This document shows, in pieces, positions 1 to 6,520 of a stretch of 7,270 nucleotides of DNA; positions within the stretch are counted from its first letter, which is position 1, and the number at the start of each line of letters is the position of its first letter. The stretch covers positions 1 to 7,270 of the forward strand of contig CAJJMX010000081.1 in the NCBI GenBank assembly GCA_905192935.1. The letters run 5' to 3'. The notes under the pieces were generated by a model. It was not told where the DNA came from and searched no databases. It saw only the letters and a list, made by a program, of their open reading frames with translations. The stretch comes from an uncultured Mailhella sp. (GTDB taxonomy: Bacteria; Desulfobacterota; Desulfovibrionia; Desulfovibrionales; Desulfovibrionaceae). A program made the translations under genes and the position numbers.

Positions 1-1782
1 GTGGCTTCCTGCTCTCCGCGCATGCACGAGCCCACGTTCCGCCGCACGGTGGAGCGCGCCGGTCTCAACCGCTATATGTTTGAAATGGCCAATATCCGCG
101 AGCACGTCTCCTGGATCGGCCGCGACCGCGAAGCCAACACCAACAAGGCCGCCGAACTCGTGCGCCTTGCCGTGGAAAAGCTGCGCCGCAACAAGCCTCT
201 TTACGCCAAGCAGTTCGACGTGACCAAGCGCGTGCTCGTTATCGGCGGCGGCGTGGCCGGCATCCAGGCCGCTCTCGACGCGGCCGATTCCGGCATCGGC
301 GTGGTCATGGTGGAGCGCGAGAGCACCATCGGCGGCAAGATGGCCAAGCTCGACAAGACCTTCCCCACCATCGACTGCTCGAGCTGCGTGCTCGCGCCCA
401 AGATGGTGGACGTGGCCCAGAATCCGAACATCACGCTCTACGCCCATTCCGAGGTGGAGAGCATTTCCGGATTTGTGGGCAACTTCACCGTGAAGATCAG
501 AAAGCGCGCCACCTACGTCGACTGGGACAAGTGCACGGGCTGCGGCACCTGCACCGAAAAGTGCCCCACGAAGAACGTGCCCGACGCCTTCAATGAAGAC
601 ATCAGCAACTGCCGCGCCATCAACATTCCCTTCCCCCAGGCCATTCCCAAGAAGGCCACCATCAACCCCGACTACTGCCGCAAGATCAAGGAAGGCAAGT
701 GCGGCGTGTGCGCCAAGGTGTGCCCCACCGGCGCCATCGTGTACGACATGGTGGATGAAATCGTGGAAGAGAAGGTGGGCGCCATCATCGCGGCCACCGG
801 CTACGATCTCGTGGACTGGACCGTGTACAAGGAATACGGCGGCGGCGCCTATCCCGACGTCATCACGAGCCTTCAGTACGAGCGCATGATGTCCGCCTCC
901 GGTCCCACCGGCGGCCACATCCATCGTCCTTCCGACGGCATGGAGCCGAAGAACATCGTGTTCATCCAGTGCGTGGGCTCCCGCGACTGCTCCATCGGCC
1001 GTCCGTACTGCTCCGGCTTCTGCTGCATGTACACGGCCAAGCAGGCCATCATGACCAAGGATCATCTGCCGGACTGCGAAGCCTTCGTGTTCTACATGGA
1101 CATCCGCGCTCCGGGCAAGATGTACGACGAGTTCACCCGTCGCGCCCAGGAAGAGTACGGTGTGGAATACATCCGCGGCCGCGTGTCCGCCATTCAGCCT
1201 ACGGTCCGTCCCGACGGCAGGGTGGGCTACATCGTGCGCGGCGCCGACACGCTGCTCGGCGCGCCCGTTGAGGTGGACGCCGACATGGTGGTGCTCGCCG
1301 TGGGCGTGGAAGGCTCGAAGGGCGCGGGAAATCTGGCCGAAAAGCTGCGCATTTCCTACGACCACTACGGCTTCTTCATGGAAAGCCATGTGAAGCTGCG
1401 TCCCGTGGAGACCAATACCGCAGGCGTGTATCTCGCCGGCGTGTGCCAGGGCCCCAAGGACATTCCCGCTTCCGTGGCGCAGGGCAGCGCCGCCGCCGCC
1501 AAGGTCATGGCGCTCTTCTCCAAGCCCAAGCTGGAGAACGATCCGCAGGTGTCCGTGGTGGACATCAAGCGCTGCGTGGCCTGCGGCAAGTGCATTCAGG
1601 TCTGCCCCTATCAGGCCATTGAAGAGGTGGAGATCCGCGGACAGAAGAAGGCCCACGTGATCGAAACCGTCTGCCAGGGCTGCGGCGTCTGCACGGCCAC
1701 CTGCCCGCAGGGCGCCATTCAGGTCGCCCACTTCACCGACAATCAGCTTCTCGCGGAGGTTAACGCCCTATGTCTGTCCTAG
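1..1782 (+). CDS. hdrA: Heterodisulfide reductase subunit A (HdrA), flavin-bifurcating Fe-S flavoprotein; 5' end missing
   Basis: The visible 593 residues are the HdrA core. HdrA binds FAD and several [4Fe-4S] clusters. In Hdr complexes its flavin splits electron pairs between ferredoxin and the HdrBC disulfide site. Residues below are numbered from base 1. Seen in order are an FAD-binding Rossmann motif IGGGVAG (81-87), the HdrA signature TFPTIDCSSC (C126, C129), a CxxCxxCxxxCP cluster (C178/181/184/188) and a second cysteine set (C226, C234, C237, C241). These are followed by the CVGSR...CCMY motif (C324 to C341/C342). Two C-terminal ferredoxin motifs lie at C525/528/531/535 and C558/561/564/568. 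The frame is open to the left edge. The opening VASCSPRMHEPTF normally lies roughly 65-80 residues into HdrA, so the GTG at base 1 is an internal valine and the true start is upstream. The gene overlaps the next by 13 bp. No key residue seems lost. Family assignment is very secure; the Flx-linked role comes from context. Confidence 0.96.
   Translation: MASCSPRMHEPTFRRTVERAGLNRYMFEMANIREHVSWIGRDREANTNKAAELVRLAVEKLRRNKPLYAKQFDVTKRVLVIGGGVAGIQAALDAADSGIGVVMVERESTIGGKMAKLDKTFPTIDCSSCVLAPKMVDVAQNPNITLYAHSEVESISGFVGNFTVKIRKRATYVDWDKCTGCGTCTEKCPTKNVPDAFNEDISNCRAINIPFPQAIPKKATINPDYCRKIKEGKCGVCAKVCPTGAIVYDMVDEIVEEKVGAIIAATGYDLVDWTVYKEYGGGAYPDVITSLQYERMMSASGPTGGHIHRPSDGMEPKNIVFIQCVGSRDCSIGRPYCSGFCCMYTAKQAIMTKDHLPDCEAFVFYMDIRAPGKMYDEFTRRAQEEYGVEYIRGRVSAIQPTVRPDGRVGYIVRGADTLLGAPVEVDADMVVLAVGVEGSKGAGNLAEKLRISYDHYGFFMESHVKLRPVETNTAGVYLAGVCQGPKDIPASVAQGSAAAAKVMALFSKPKLENDPQVSVVDIKRCVACGKCIQVCPYQAIEEVEIRGQKKAHVIETVCQGCGVCTATCPQGAIQVAHFTDNQLLAEVNALCLS
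1755..1760 (+). promoter_or_regulatory. Shine-Dalgarno for the MvhD/FlxC fusion gene, inside hdrA
   Basis: GGAGGT ends 9 nt before the ATG at 1770 and lies within the last codons of hdrA. It supports this ATG as the start and implies translational coupling, since hdrA ends at 1782, after the new start. Confidence 0.8.
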
Positions 1783-3224
1783 CTGGCAAGGAGCTCCGTA
1801 TCGTAGGTTTTCTCTGTAACTGGTGCTCTTACGGCGGCGCCGATACGGCCGGTACCGCCCGCGCCGTGCAGCCTACCGACCTTCGCATCATCCGCGTCCC
1901 CTGTTCCGGCCGCGTGAACCCTCTCTTCGTGCTCAAGGCCCTCATCAACGGTGCCGACGGCGTTCTGGTGTCGGGCTGCCATCCGCGCGACTGCCATTAT
2001 TCCGCGGGCAACTACTATGCCCGTCGTCGTCTGGAACTGCTCAAGGAGTTTCTGCCGGTCATCGGCATCAACCCCGACCGCTTCGAGTACACTTGGGTTT
2101 CCGCTTCCGAAGGTCAGCGCTGGAAGGACGTGGTCACCAACTTCACGAACCGCATCCATGCGCTCGGACCGGCTCCCCGCTGGGAGGACGTGCCCGCCCG
2201 CTATGATCGTCCCGAAGAGCTCATCGAGTCCATCCGGCCCCTCGGCTGCGGTGAGCATCCTGCGCTTCCCGAACTCAAGCAGGCCATCAAGGACGCGCTT
2301 GCCGAAGGTCTTGAAGGCGTGCTCGGCTGGAAGATGAGCTTCGACGCCATCCATGCCGAACCCGTGTTCATGACCACGCCCGAAGAGGTGGATTCCCTCA
2401 TCTGGGGTCCCTTCAACGTGCACAATCTCGCCGTGTATCTGCCCAAGTACAAGGGCCGCAAGATCGGCGTGGTGGTCAAGGGCTGCGACAGCAAGGGCGT
2501 TGTGGAGCTCCTGGCCGAAAATCTCATTTCCCGCGAGGAAGTGAAGATCTTCGGCATGGGCTGCAACGGTACCGTGAGCCTGCCCCGCATCCTTGCGAAG
2601 CTCCCCGAAGGCGCGAAGATAGAATCCTGCGTCGGCCGCGGGAACAAGCTTACGGTCACGGCCGGCGGTCAGGCCTACGAAATGACCATGGCGGAAGTGG
2701 CGCAGGACAAGTGCCGTCTGTGCACCAAGCCCAACGCCGTTCTTTCCGACGTGTTCGCGGGCACTCCCACCACCGAGCCTGCGGCTCCGGCCGACGGGCG
2801 TCTGCCCGGCCTGCGCTTCCTCGACTCCCTGAGCCTTGAGGAACGCATGGGCTACTGGAAGGGACAGATGGAACGCTGCATCGCCTGCCACGCCTGCCGC
2901 GGCGCCTGCCCCATGTGCGTGTGCCGCGACTACTGCGTGTCCGATACCCGCGATCCCGCCTGGGTCACGCAGGAAGACACCGTGCAGCAAAAGCTGTTCT
3001 TCCAGCTCATCCACGCCCAGCATCTTGCCGGACGCTGCACGGGCTGCACCGAATGTGAACGCGCCTGCCCCATGGACATCCCCGTGTTCGCGCTCAAGCA
3101 GCAGTTTGGGCGCATGATTCAGAAGATCTTCAGCTACGGCGCCGGCCTCGATGTGAACGCCACGCCTCCGCTGCTCACCTATCAGGTGGAAGAACCGACT
3201 ATCAAGGAGCATGATCTGGCATGA
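1770..3224 (+). CDS. Fused MvhD/FlxD-FlxC Fe-S electron-transfer protein
   Basis: This 484-residue protein seems to join two subunits of the Flx-Hdr complex. Residues about 8-125 are an MvhD-type [2Fe-2S] domain: C16xxC19, C45 in RVPCSGRV, and GCHPRDCHY with C70 and C75. In other complexes MvhD docks on HdrA and passes it electrons. A linker follows. Residues about 190-310 resemble FrhB/FdhB-like proteins (GVVVKGCDSKG with C239, FGMGCNG with C265). After C315xxC318, two [4Fe-4S] motifs appear: C370xxCxxCxxxC380P, with extra C383, C385 and C389, and C423xxCxxCxxxC433P. This second half matches a FlxC-like ferredoxin subunit. MvhD alone is usually about 130-150 residues, so the length supports a fusion. 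The frame runs through without a stop. The gene overlaps hdrA by 13 bp and the next gene by ATGA. The domain calls are secure. The FlxC name for the second half rests on gene order, and F420 binding is not implied. Confidence 0.88.
   Translation: MSVLAGKELRIVGFLCNWCSYGGADTAGTARAVQPTDLRIIRVPCSGRVNPLFVLKALINGADGVLVSGCHPRDCHYSAGNYYARRRLELLKEFLPVIGINPDRFEYTWVSASEGQRWKDVVTNFTNRIHALGPAPRWEDVPARYDRPEELIESIRPLGCGEHPALPELKQAIKDALAEGLEGVLGWKMSFDAIHAEPVFMTTPEEVDSLIWGPFNVHNLAVYLPKYKGRKIGVVVKGCDSKGVVELLAENLISREEVKIFGMGCNGTVSLPRILAKLPEGAKIESCVGRGNKLTVTAGGQAYEMTMAEVAQDKCRLCTKPNAVLSDVFAGTPTTEPAAPADGRLPGLRFLDSLSLEERMGYWKGQMERCIACHACRGACPMCVCRDYCVSDTRDPAWVTQEDTVQQKLFFQLIHAQHLAGRCTGCTECERACPMDIPVFALKQQFGRMIQKIFSYGAGLDVNATPPLLTYQVEEPTIKEHDLA
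3204..3209 (+). promoter_or_regulatory. Shine-Dalgarno for flxB, inside the preceding gene
   Basis: AAGGAG lies 11 nt before the ATG at 3221, slightly farther than ideal. That ATG overlaps the preceding TGA as ATGA, so stop-start reinitiation probably also contributes. Confidence 0.6.
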
Positions 3225-4561
3225 GCAGTCTCCTTTTCGCAACACCGAAAGAGCTGACGGGCTGGCTTGCCGGTCTGGCCTCAGGCCATCGCGTGCTGGC
3301 TCCCCGTCAGGAAGGCCCGAGCGTGGTCTTTCGTCCCCGGACGGCCGAAGAGCTCGCCTCGGCAGACATCGACGCGCTTCTGCGCCGCGCCACGGCCTCT
3401 CCCAAGCAGGCCATGCTGCCGCAGTGCGAAACGCTGGTGACCTTCAAGTCCGTCAAGAACGCCGAAGATCCCTCCAAGCTGACCACCACGCTTGAGGCTC
3501 CCATCGACGCCGAACCCACGGTGCTTTTCGGCTGCCGTCCCTGTGACGCGCGCGGCTTCGTGGTGCTCGACCGCCCTTATCTGGAAGGCAAGTTCAAGGA
3601 TCCGTACTACGGCGCGCGTCGTGACGCCACGACCATCGTGACGCAGGCCTGCCCCACGGCCTTCTCTTCCTGCTTCTGCAACTGGGTGGGCGGAACGCCT
3701 TCCGACAGGGAAGGATCGGACATCCTCTTCACCGCCGTGGAAGGCGGCTTCGTCCTTGAGGTCGTCACGGAAAAGGGTCAGGCCCTTGTGGAAGGCGCAG
3801 GCTTTGCCGACGCCGCCGACAAGGCCGCCGAAGTGGAAGCGGCCCACGCCGCTGCCGCCTCGTCGCTGAATCCCGCCCCCGAGCTGACCCACGTCATGGA
3901 AAAGGTGGCCTCGCGCTTCACCGACACGGCCTTCTGGGACAAGGAAACCGTGAAGTGTCTTTCCTGCGGCGCGTGCACCTATCTGTGCCCCACCTGCCAG
4001 TGCTTCACCATCACCGATGAAGGTTCGCAGCTGGACGGCCGTCGTCTGCGCAGCTGGGATTCCTGCATGACCCCGCTCTTCACCATGGAGACCAGCGGTC
4101 ACAATCCCCGTCCTTCCAAGGCCGACCGGATGCGCAACCGCGTGAGCCACAAGTTCAGCTTCTATCCCGAGCGCTATGACGGCTTCTTCTCCTGCGTGGG
4201 CTGCGGCCGCTGCGTGGTGAGCTGCCCTGTGTCGCTCGATATCCGTCACATGGTGCAGGCCGCCGTGGAAGGCGCGACCATCGAGATAAAGGACGAGGCT
4301 CCGGCAAAGGCTCCGGCCGCCGAAGTGAAGGAGCAGAAGGCCGTCGCCCCTGAAGCGAAGGTCCAGGAAGCCGCTCCCGAGGTGAAGGCCCCCGCAGAAG
4401 CGGCTGCTCCCGCGCCCGCCGTGGAAGCCGCTCCGGCTGAACCTGCCGAAGCCGCCGCTCCCGCTGCCGCGGAAAAAGCCGCTCCTGCTCCGAAGGCTCA
4501 GAAGAGCGCTCCCAAGGCGGCTCCCAAGTCCTCCACCAGAAGCAAGGCCAAGAAGAGGTAA
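3221..4561 (+). CDS. flxB: FlxB-like protein (HydB/AsrA family, two [4Fe-4S] clusters) with an Ala/Pro/Lys-rich tail
   Basis: This 446-residue protein belongs to the family of sulfhydrogenase beta subunits and anaerobic sulfite reductase subunit A. These are cytoplasmic Fe-S subunits that carry electrons from an NAD(P)H-oxidising flavoprotein. Conserved features are SPKQAMLPQCET, GCRPCDARG (C105, C108), QACPTAFSSCFCNW (C144, C151, C153) and a first cluster motif C246xxCxxCxxxC256P followed by TCQCF (C259, C261). SWDSCM (C282) and a second cluster motif C325xxCxxCxxxC335P follow. The catalytic body ends near residue 357. Residues about 360-446 are low-complexity Ala, Pro, Lys and Glu, ending in a basic stretch rich in Lys, Ser and Arg. 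Such a tail is not usual in this family. The ATG overlaps the upstream stop (ATGA), and the TAA forms part of the flxA ribosome-binding site. The gene partners the flxA product, just as AsrA partners AsrB. The flxB name rests on family and gene order; a true sulfite reductase role is less likely beside hdrA. Confidence 0.9.
   Translation: MSSLLFATPKELTGWLAGLASGHRVLAPRQEGPSVVFRPRTAEELASADIDALLRRATASPKQAMLPQCETLVTFKSVKNAEDPSKLTTTLEAPIDAEPTVLFGCRPCDARGFVVLDRPYLEGKFKDPYYGARRDATTIVTQACPTAFSSCFCNWVGGTPSDREGSDILFTAVEGGFVLEVVTEKGQALVEGAGFADAADKAAEVEAAHAAAASSLNPAPELTHVMEKVASRFTDTAFWDKETVKCLSCGACTYLCPTCQCFTITDEGSQLDGRRLRSWDSCMTPLFTMETSGHNPRPSKADRMRNRVSHKFSFYPERYDGFFSCVGCGRCVVSCPVSLDIRHMVQAAVEGATIEIKDEAPAKAPAAEVKEQKAVAPEAKVQEAAPEVKAPAEAAAPAPAVEAAPAEPAEAAAPAAAEKAAPAPKAQKSAPKAAPKSSTRSKAKKR
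4298..4558 (+). repeat. Low-complexity Ala/Pro/Lys/Glu-rich coding tract (FlxB C-terminal tail)
   Basis: The last 87 codons of flxB consist almost entirely of GCN, CCN, AAG and GAA/GAG codons. Recurring short units encode motifs such as EAAAPAP, EAAPAE and KAAPKS. The tract starts acidic and neutral and ends strongly basic. It has no cysteine and no hydrophobic core, so it is probably disordered. The frame stays intact to the TAA. Repetitive GC-rich DNA like this can change length by slippage. Confidence 0.8.
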
Positions 4562-4565
4562 GGAG
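4560..4565 (+). promoter_or_regulatory. Shine-Dalgarno for flxA, overlapping the flxB stop codon
   Basis: AAGGAG shares bases with the TAA stop of flxB (4559-4561) and ends 5 nt before the ATG at 4571. It fixes the flxA start and links termination of one gene to initiation of the next. Confidence 0.75.
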
Positions 4566-4570
4566 AGAAT

Positions 4571-5422
4571 ATGAGTGAACATGACTGCGGCTGCAGCAAG
4601 AATCCTTACCTGCCTGAAGTCGCTACGGTTCTGGAAGTCATCACGGAATCTCCCACCATCAAGTCGTTCCGTGTGCGCTTTGACAATGAGGAAGCCTGGA
4701 ACAGCTTCACCTACCAGCCCGGTCAGGTGGGACAGCTTTCCGTGTTCGGCGTGGGCGAATCCACGTTTGTCATCAACACCCCGCCTTCCTGCAAGGATTA
4801 CATCCAGTTTTCCGTCATGCGCGCAGGCGAGGTGACCACCGCCATCCACAAGCTCCAGCCCGGCGACAAGGTGGGCGTGCGCGCTCCTCTGGGAAACTAT
4901 TTCCCCTATGAGCAGTGGAAGGGCAAGAACATCGTGTTCGTGGGCGGCGGCATCGGCATGGCGCCCATCCGCACCATCATGCTGCACGTCATGGAACACG
5001 CTTCCGAGTACGGCAAGCTCAGCCTGCTCTACGGCGCGCGTTCCCCTGAGGACATGGCCTACAAGGCCGATCTGCCCGGATGGCTCGAGAGCGACGTTTT
5101 GCACACCACGCTCACCATCGACCGCGAGGCTCCGAACTGGCCTCACCGCGTGGGCATGATCCCCAACGTGCTCAAGGAGCTGGCCCCCAGCCCCGACAAC
5201 ACCATCGCCGTGCTCTGCGGCCCGCCCATCATGATCAAGTTCACGCTGGCGGCGTTCCGCGAAATGGGCTTCAAGGATGAGAACATCATCACCACACTTG
5301 AACGCCGCATGAAGTGCGGCATAGGCATTTGCGGCCGCTGCAACCTCGGCGGCAAGTACGTGTGCCTTGACGGCCCCGTGTTCTCGCAGGCCCAGCTCAA
5401 CGAGCTTCCTCCGGAAATGTAG
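4571..5422 (+). CDS. flxA: FlxA-like NAD(P)H- and FAD-binding oxidoreductase with [2Fe-2S] cluster
   Basis: This 283-residue protein is of the ferredoxin-NADP reductase superfamily, close to sulfhydrogenase gamma, AsrB and PyrK. It should take a hydride from NADH or NADPH onto FAD and pass single electrons through its [2Fe-2S] cluster to FlxB. Residues about 15-110 form the FAD-binding barrel, with YQPGQ (48-52) and GESTFVINTPP (62-72) at the usual flavin-motif position. Residues about 118-230 form the nucleotide-binding domain, with GGGIGMAP (125-132) and CGPP (216-219). The C-terminal cluster motif is C249-x4-C254-x2-C257-x7-C265, typical of PyrK-type [2Fe-2S] proteins. An N-terminal CGC (C6, C8) has no obvious role. 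A good Shine-Dalgarno sequence sets the start. It is the last gene of the operon, followed by a strong terminator. Family is secure. Choosing Flx over AsrB rests on the adjacent hdrA and MvhD domain. NADH versus NADPH cannot be told from the sequence. Confidence 0.92.
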   Translation: MSEHDCGCSKNPYLPEVATVLEVITESPTIKSFRVRFDNEEAWNSFTYQPGQVGQLSVFGVGESTFVINTPPSCKDYIQFSVMRAGEVTTAIHKLQPGDKVGVRAPLGNYFPYEQWKGKNIVFVGGGIGMAPIRTIMLHVMEHASEYGKLSLLYGARSPEDMAYKADLPGWLESDVLHTTLTIDREAPNWPHRVGMIPNVLKELAPSPDNTIAVLCGPPIMIKFTLAAFREMGFKDENIITTLERRMKCGIGICGRCNLGGKYVCLDGPVFSQAQLNELPPEM

Positions 5423-5446
5423 TCCGGCGGAAAAGACATGAACAGG

Positions 5447-5476
5447 AAAAGGCCCCTTCTTCGGAAGGGGCCTTTT
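5447..5476 (+). terminator. Intrinsic terminator of the hdrA-flx operon (UUCG tetraloop)
   Basis: AAAAGGCCCCTTC (5447-5459) and GAAGGGGCCTTTT (5464-5476) form a perfect 13-bp stem closed by a TTCG loop in the very stable C(UUCG)G context. It starts 24 nt after the flxA stop. The A and T runs flank the GC core on both sides, so the element could also stop leftward transcription coming from the convergent downstream genes. Confidence 0.93.
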
Positions 5477-5630
5477 GATATCTGACTGAAGGGGAGCGTT
5501 TCGAGCGCGGAAGGCATCGGCGGGAGGCCGCACGAAAAGGGTGCTCCGGAAGGCGCGGACCGGAAGTTTTCGGAGAGGCGTTTTCAGGCGGACCTCGCCA
5601 GAACATGACCGGCTTTTTCATGCTTGTCCG

Positions 5631-5672
5631 GGATGCCGTGCGCTCTGCCGCGAAGGAGCGAAGAGAGCATCC
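5631..5672. repeat. Imperfect nested inverted repeat just past the nlpC-like gene
   Basis: GGATGC (5631-5636) pairs with GCATCC (5667-5672), and CGCTC (5641-5645) pairs with GAGCG (5656-5660) inside it. The element lies 8 nt beyond the stop of the leftward peptidase gene and could form a hairpin at its transcript end. No T run follows on the - strand, so it is not a convincing intrinsic terminator. In the rest of 5477-5680 I see no gene. Confidence 0.35.
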
Positions 5673-5680
5673 TTGCGGGA

Positions 5681-6349
5681 CTACTTTTTCCCGATGCCTA
5701 TTTCGTCGAGCAGAGCCTGCGTGTCGGCAAGTTCGGGATTGCCGTAGATGTCGAGATCGCAGGGCGGTTCTTCGAGCACGCGTCTTGCCGTCATGTAGTG
5801 GCGCTTCCAGTAGTCGGCTTCCAGATTTTCTATGCGTACGCGGGAGCCTGCCGAAGGGCTGTGGATGAAACGTCCGTCGCCGAGATAGATGGCGGAATGT
5901 CTGCCGTTGGGCGTGTTCGCGATGCGGAATATGAGGATGTCGCCGGGAAGAAGATCGGCCTTGGCCACTTCCTGACCTGCGCGGGACTGGCGCACGGAGT
6001 CGCGGGGCACGGAAACGCCCTGTTTCGAAAAGACCCAGTACACGAACCCGGAGCAGTCGAAGCCTGCCGAGGGCGAGGCGCCGCCGCTTCTGTAGCGCAC
6101 GCCTATGTGCTCGCGTGCGGCATCGGCCACGTCTTCACCCAGAGACATGAGTGTCGGGCAGAGATTGGCCCGGTACAGGGGCGAAGGAGAACCGGGGCCG
6201 GGCAGCATGTCGGCTGTCGAAGTTGCGGAAGGCTGTGTTTGCGGAGCGGGAAGAAGATCGGCTCCTGCTCTGGGCTGACAGGCACAAAGGGCGGAGGCCG
6301 TAAGACCGGCACAGAAGAAGAAAGCGATAGCGCGAAGACATGGATGCAT
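5681..6349 (-). CDS. NlpC/P60-family cell-wall peptidase, predicted lipoprotein
   Basis: This 222-residue protein should be an exported cysteine peptidase cutting peptide stems of peptidoglycan. Residues 1-24 look like a lipoprotein signal: a short positive start (MHPCLR), a hydrophobic core (AIAFFFCAGLTASAL) and a lipobox LCAC, with C24 as probable lipidation site. Cys at -2 is slightly unusual. A Pro/Ser/Thr-rich linker (about 25-60) precedes the NlpC/P60 domain (about 70-195). That domain has FDCSGFVYWVF with nucleophile C99, LLPGDILIF (133-141), RHSAIYLGDG with catalytic H151, and FIHSPSAG with H163 as third polar residue. About 30 further residues follow. The frame extends upstream to 6433, but the ATG at 6349 has a good AGGAG 6 nt before it and begins the signal peptide, so it is preferred. 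It lies 171 bp downstream of the corA-like gene in the same direction and is convergent with the flx operon. Class is secure; exact bond specificity cannot be read. Confidence 0.93.
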   Translation of the reverse strand: MHPCLRAIAFFFCAGLTASALCACQPRAGADLLPAPQTQPSATSTADMLPGPGSPSPLYRANLCPTLMSLGEDVADAAREHIGVRYRSGGASPSAGFDCSGFVYWVFSKQGVSVPRDSVRQSRAGQEVAKADLLPGDILIFRIANTPNGRHSAIYLGDGRFIHSPSAGSRVRIENLEADYWKRHYMTARRVLEEPPCDLDIYGNPELADTQALLDEIGIGKK

Positions 6350-6355
6350 GAAAGG

Positions 6356-6360
6356 CTCCT
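6356..6360 (-). promoter_or_regulatory. Shine-Dalgarno deciding the start of the NlpC/P60 gene
   Basis: On the - strand AGGAG is followed by CCTTTC and then ATG at 6349, a 6-nt spacer. This favours the ATG that begins the signal peptide over the upstream candidate at 6433, which would add a basic 28-residue stretch before it. Confidence 0.8.
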
Positions 6361-6407
6361 GTCGGCGTCGCGAAGCGTCAGAAAAGAAGCGGCGCGCGGA
6401 ATGAAGG

Positions 6408-6433
6408 AAAGTAGCGTGTGCGGAATGTGTCAA
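6408..6433 (-). promoter_or_regulatory. Possible sigma70-type promoter for the NlpC/P60 gene
   Basis: On the - strand a perfect -35 hexamer TTGACA (6428-6433) precedes TACTTT (6408-6413), a weak -10 match, with a 14-nt spacer shorter than the usual 16-18. A second TTGACA lies 28 bp upstream (6456-6461), just after a run of seven A on the - strand, but has no -10 at proper distance. The position, about 60 nt before the start codon, is sensible. The assignment stays tentative. Confidence 0.3.
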
Positions 6434-6520
6434 GGGTGCCTTTGAAAGGAAGAGCTGTCAAGTCCCGGATTTTTTTATGTCTGTCTCGGGAAGAAGCGTC
6501 GCGGAAGAGGGTTGGACCCG

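Noticed and set aside
1..3. GTG at the left edge as the start of hdrA
   Set aside because: VASCSPRMHEPTF is an internal HdrA motif, so the frame is cut by the window.
1779..3245. 488-codon open frame on the - strand covering the whole MvhD/FlxC gene
   Set aside because: It has the same codon-bias shadow features, no recognisable domain, and the + strand protein has clear cysteine motifs throughout.
3281..5533. 750-codon open frame on the - strand, antisense to the FlxB and FlxA genes
   Set aside because: It mirrors two well-recognised + strand genes, is rich in Gly, His, Ala and Arg as expected for the antisense of GC3-rich codons, and shows no family motif.
6350..6433. Upstream start at 6433 for the NlpC/P60 gene
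   Set aside because: It would place 28 extra basic residues before the signal peptide, whereas the ATG at 6349 has AGGAG at ideal spacing.
5624..6445. 273-codon + strand frame opposite the NlpC/P60 gene
   Set aside because: The - strand has catalytic Cys and His motifs, a lipobox and a good ribosome-binding site; the + strand product has no recognisable feature.
6464..6490. CCCG...CGGG inverted repeat with a seven-T run as a terminator
   Set aside because: The stem is only 4 bp, the T run lies in the loop, and on the - strand, where the genes lie, it reads as A.
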